Origin: Syncephalis plumigaleata
Lineage: Eukaryota > Zoopagomycota > Zoopagomycetes > Zoopagales > Piptocephalidaceae
Reading direction: 5' to 3'
DNA: 21,280 nucleotides
Assembly (NCBI GenBank): GCA_025201365.1
Contig: JAIXMF010000243.1
Span: 1 to 21,280 of the forward strand
How positions within the stretch are numbered: the first letter of the stretch is position 1; each line of letters starts with the position of its first letter. The translations under genes and the position numbers were made by a program. The notes under the pieces are model-generated. The model saw nothing but the letters and a program-made list of their open reading frames with translations. It did not search any database and was not told the DNA's origin. Shown here in pieces: positions 17,642 through 21,280 of the stretch.

Positions 17642-19613
17642 TTACTCAGAAGAATTGAAATTGGGTGGTTTTGGTGGTCTTAATAATGGTGCTGTCGATG
17701 ATGATGATGATGATGCCGTTGCTGCTGCTGCTGCTGTTGTTGCTTTACTCATTTTACCTTTAATGACATGCTTACCATTCATTGGTAATGGTGTGGCATA
17801 AGCATTAGCGATCAATTCATTTCTTTTTGGTGTAGTAACAAATGGCAAAGAGGATGGAGATGCATGTGGTGATCGACGAGAGGGTGACATCTCATGTCCA
17901 TTAGCTAAACGATTAGTAGTAGTGGTAGTACGATTGGCGCGTCTAGCCGATGAACGTGGTGTACTAATGGGTGTCGCGTTAGATTCCGCCACTTCATGGT
18001 CAATACTATCCTTGGAGACATGGTCATCGCGTAGAAATAGATTAATCATTTCATCGGGTGCTTCCAAATGGGAACGTTGTAGGCACACTTCAAGGGCGCT
18101 CAGTCTAACCATGAACTCGAGTAGACTAAGCGTGCCGATCATGGCTGCTGCCGTGGGCTTAGCTGCTTCGTGTACGGGTAATGGTGCGGGATCAACGATA
18201 AATGGCGATGCCTCCTCCAATTTAGTATTACTCGTGCCATTACTATTAGTAGATGATGCACTACTACTGGTAGCCTTCGTTGTTCCTTCTTTATCTCCAT
18301 TAGCTACATCCTCCTTCTCCTCTTGCTCTTCATCTTCCTCTTCATCTTCTTCATCGGTAGCATCACCAACCATATCACCCTCCTGGTAGAGTTCAATGGC
18401 ATACCACTCGACATTGGCTGGTTCAGCGATAGATCCATGTGCTCCTGTTGCTGCTGCTGCTGGTGGTGTACTAGGACAAACCAACTCGGCAGATCTCATT
18501 CGACCGGCACCTTTCACGACTTTCAACACCAACACCGGATGTCTCGCTCCTTCAATCTCTAATAAACGACCCGATGAACTGTAGTAGAGACGCTCCACCT
18601 CCTCCACCGGAATACGCCATTCACGTCCTCGTATTTCGGTGTCATCATTCGACTCGTCTCGATCCACTAGTTCCTCATGGTAGAGACCGTCGTTGAAATC
18701 CTCCTCTAATACCAGATCGTACACGTAGTCAAGTCCATCACTCGTGCTGACGCGTGCCGTGCCCGGATTGGACGAAGCAGCCGCGGCAGCCTCACCTCCT
18801 GGTACGCGTGCCACTCGTCCCGTACAGCGTGCCATCTCCATGATCCATGTCGAGTCTTTAAGTGATTTCGGTCGTATCGAACCGCGGAACATTCGATAAA
18901 AGCGTAGATCGAACGCGGGCCACACCCATTCTTCGCGTAGATTACCCTCATCGCGGAAACGACGTGCACAATCGGCCAACGCGGAGGACGCTTGCATTAA
19001 ACGCGAAGGCGACACGCTATTCGGTAGGCTGGTGCCTAGATTAGCGCCAGATGTGGTAAGCGCCAGATTAAGGAACGGCACTGCATCTTCGATACGCGCC
19101 AACAACGCTTTCAACTCTCTTGTCACGCGAGCAACTGAAGTGGCGCGTGCCTCCATCGTCTCCTCTTTATTGTCGTGTTTCTCGGATTCCTCCCATGTTG
19201 CCACGTCGTCCGCCAATCGTCTGGCAAATCGATCCATATCACGTCTTAGCGTCGTGGTCAATTCGAGTACTGACTCTAGCGCGGTATTACCACGAGCAGC
19301 GATAATCTCTACCAAATCAATGGCTGGCGTGACAATACGTAACTTGGTCTCGAATCGATCGCGTAAATGCAATAATTGCTCATTAGCATCCACATCACGT
19401 CGTGCTTGAGAACGATGTCGCTGGCCATGTTGTAGATAGTTGCTTATTTGTTGCTATCATAGTAGATAAACATGAATATCGCAATGCTACTAACATATAT
19501 ACATATATGCGGTTATTTCCACTTACCACGGCAACTCTACTGGCAGCACCAAAGGCAGCTCGACCCACTAGTGATACTGTACTAATGGCAAGTTTGGAGA
19601 ACAAATCATCCAT
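17642..19613 (-). CDS. YRB30: RanGTP-binding protein, Yrb30-like (PF05508 type)
   Basis: Model: complement(join(17642..19453, 19527..19613)), 632 aa. The N-terminus LFSKLAISTVSLVGRAAFGA continues through the splice into VAVQQISNYL, then LRDRFETKLRIVTPAIDLVE and IIAARGNTALESVLELTTTL. These match the fungal RanGTP-binding family (LESKIKIISPAIDLIELI.ARGNT.LES). Later family-like blocks are DYVYDLVLEEDFNDGLYHEE, LLEIEGARHPVLVLKVVKGA, VEWYAIELYQEG, and LLEFMVRLSALEVCLQRSHL with DEMINLFLRD (about 466-502). Yeast Yrb30 binds Ran-GTP and affects its GTP hydrolysis in nuclear transport. An acidic Glu/Asp run (about 391-412) and Ser/Thr/Asn-rich stretches interrupt the fold; the C-terminus is basic and disordered, with Ser/Pro sites. 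The 73-nt intron (19454-19526) is phase 0 with GTAAGT and ATAG. The start is the only ATG ahead of the conserved leader. Confidence 0.75.
17697..17740. repeat. Coding trinucleotide repeats near the C-terminus of the RanGTP-binding gene
   Basis: GAT and GCT triplets on the plus strand encode a Ser run and an Ala run (AAAAATASSSSSSTA) in the minus-strand protein close to its C-terminus. They stay in frame and are likely length-variable. Confidence 0.7.
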
Positions 19614-19890
19614 TTCACTATTACTACTACTACTAATAAGAAGCTACAACTGCAATAGATACACAAACACAAATACGAAGATAAATGAGAATAGAGTTCA
19701 GCAAAAGAGCATATATTGATGAACGCAGACTTGCAATAAACGCAAACAAGAAGGAAAAAAAGAAAGAGATGCTCAACAGATACAAAATTATGATAAACAA
19801 TGGATGATGTGTTCAATAACAAACATCGATGATGATGATGATGATGACAATGATGACATTTACACCAATTTGACATGATTATCCTCTTTA
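19614..19890. promoter_or_regulatory. Upstream region of the RanGTP-binding gene, downstream of SPT8
   Basis: 277 nt between two minus-strand genes. It has a GA-rich run at 19745-19770 (CT-rich on the coding strand), a short CTA run near 19621-19635, and six GAT triplets (19827-19848). No ORF of note. Confidence 0.45.
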
Positions 19891-21280
19891 TTAAACAATG
19901 CCTTTCACTTCATAGAACAGACAAGTACGATTGCTGTAACCTTCCCAGCCACGATTACCCGATGTTGATATAAGGAATCGATTGCATGGATCTAGATCTA
20001 TAACACATAAATAGCGAGGTTAGCATAAATGTAGCACTATTACCTTGTTAGTAGCGTACATAGATGTGAGATTACACCACCATGATGACCGGGAATAATA
20101 CGATATGGCGGCACTACCATATGTTTATCCATGGGTGCCTCCAAGTCCCATAGACGAATGTTATCGGTAGATGCACTATATACATACACATATACATTTA
20201 TATGTATATGAGATTAGCACTTTTGACAATGATAGATTACTATTTACTCTACCATAATAGATGACGACCATTGATCATGGGTGTGACACAGCTGACAGGA
20301 CCAGAATTATTTGGAAATCGTAGTGTACGCACCGGCTTGTTCTCGGCGAGATCCCATTCATCAACTAGGTTTACGACAATATTAATCAGTATGTCTATGT
20401 GTCTATGTGTCTATGTGTCTATTGTCCCTTACCTGCACCATGTCTTCGTCCAGCATATACACGTCGACCATCCGTACTCCAACAAGCCTACAAACATATA
20501 TATACAATGTATATGTCAATATTAGTAATATAATCATTATTTACACATGAATACTTACAGATATACACCATGGTGGACATTTATCAGATGGTAGTAGGCG
20601 ACGTGCAGGTGTGGCTTGTCGACGATCCCATATGAAGCATTGGCCATCCATACTACTGCTTAGAATGACATTTGGATCGGCATTATTATCCACATTCATG
20701 GCATTCAAGTCATTTATCGAGTGATTATTGTCACCACTATTGGTATTATAGTGATAAAAAGTAGGTGGTCGATTATTGGATAATGGTCGTAATGATATAG
20801 AACTAATCTGTGCACCATGTTCAGTAAACTTGTGCACTAGTTCTCCCGTATTCAAATCCCATTCCTAGTTGATACTGTTAGTTTGTATACTCACATCTAA
20901 TAGTAATAAATGTGATAACTTACGCAAATGGATCTATCCCAACTGCCACTCCACGCGCCTTTCTCGTCGTATGTCTTTTGAAGGACGGATACCGTTTGAT
21001 CATGCTGCTTTAGTACATGATGACAATGACCCTCTTCGTGTCTGATTGTATACAAATGAATAGCACCTGTCTACCTTATGTTAATAATAACAATAATTAC
21101 TACTGCTCATATAATGTCGTTTCATTTACCTCCAATCCTGATAATGCCCATACAGCCTCGGAATGAATGGTTAAACTGTAGACAGGTGATGTTTGCGGTT
21201 TAAATGCTGGCAGAATACAATTGACTAATTTACTAGTAGCAGGTGCTTTTACATCTGCTGTATCATTCGTTGTGGCTGCT
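19891..21280 (-). CDS. SPT8: SAGA complex subunit Spt8, WD40 protein (C-terminal part, partial)
   Basis: Model: complement(join(19891..19997, 20060..20175, 20253..20364, 20433..20487, 20559..20864, 20924..21070, 21130..>21280)), 331 visible aa; the N-terminus lies beyond the right edge. Spt8 is the WD40 subunit of SAGA that helps deliver TBP to promoters. Diagnostic stretches: SPVYSLTIHSEAVWALSGLE, GAIHLYTIRHEEGHCHHVLK, GAWSGSWDRSICEWDLNTGE, HGAQISSISLRP, DGQCFIWDRRQATPARRL, KCPPWCISACWSTDGRRVYA, GRRHGAVDEWDL, NNSGPVSCVTPM, STDNIRLWDL, IIPGHHGGVIS, and FLISTSGNRGWEG near the end. The order follows yeast Spt8. A low-complexity Asn/Asp insert (about 20 residues, in the 20559-20864 exon) breaks one propeller blade. 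All six introns are 59-77 nt. The 19998-20059 intron must use the GTACGC donor, as the other nearby donor breaks the frame. The stop overlaps AATAAA (19892-19887). Confidence 0.88.
20392..20418. repeat. CTATGTGT tandem repeat in an SPT8 intron
   Basis: Just over three 8-nt units lie inside the 68-nt intron 20365-20432. The repeat fills the donor-proximal half of the intron and does not touch the splice sites. Confidence 0.8.

Noticed and set aside
17922-18389. Plus-strand 155-codon open frame and other plus frames at 19032-19409
   Set aside because: Antisense shadows of the long RanGTP-binding exon, which has clear family motifs on the minus strand.
1-21280. Retroelement or virus-derived sequence
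   Set aside because: No reverse transcriptase, integrase, capsid or long terminal repeat pattern was recognised in any frame; the only mobile DNA supported is the small inverted-repeat element and its partial copy.

Overview
The window looks like nuclear DNA of an early-diverging fungus (Mucoromycota or Zoopagomycota type is my best guess). The reasons are: short spliceosomal introns (about 50-113 nt, one of 292 nt) with CTAAY-like branch points; fungal families such as SPT8, PEX22 and a Yrb30-type RanGTP-binding protein; an AT-rich, microsatellite-rich sequence; and a TnpB/Fanzor-like relic of a type I associate with such genomes. All exon models were built by hand by joining frames at GT-AG (once GC-AG) junctions and comparing with remembered family sequences; no alignment was run.

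Left part (1-6630): the 3' end of the geranylgeranyltransferase I beta gene (+) converges on a five-exon EI24 gene (-). A two-exon F-box gene (+) follows, then an eight-exon MBOAT lysophospholipid acyltransferase (+).

Middle (6628-10950): a gene-poor stretch. It opens with a 596-bp TA-flanked inverted-repeat element holding the C-terminal piece of a TnpB/Fanzor-like protein. A diverged copy of one end of this element lies near 4189-4280. About 3.5 kb of pyrimidine-rich, gene-free DNA with small palindromes and repeated 11-mers then leads into a five-exon protein kinase (+) whose DFG motif reads DLE.

Right part (12885-21280): a CoA-binding-fold protein (-), PEX22 (-), a DUF202 membrane protein (-), a divergently transcribed ankyrin-repeat gene (+), the Yrb30-like gene (-) and the C-terminal half of the SAGA subunit SPT8 (-, running off the right edge). 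There is no operon and no obvious shared pathway; these are independent housekeeping genes. Two genome habits stand out: a CT-rich tract on the coding strand just upstream of many starts, and AATAAA hexamers at or within about 10 nt of the stop codon, overlapping the stop itself in four genes.
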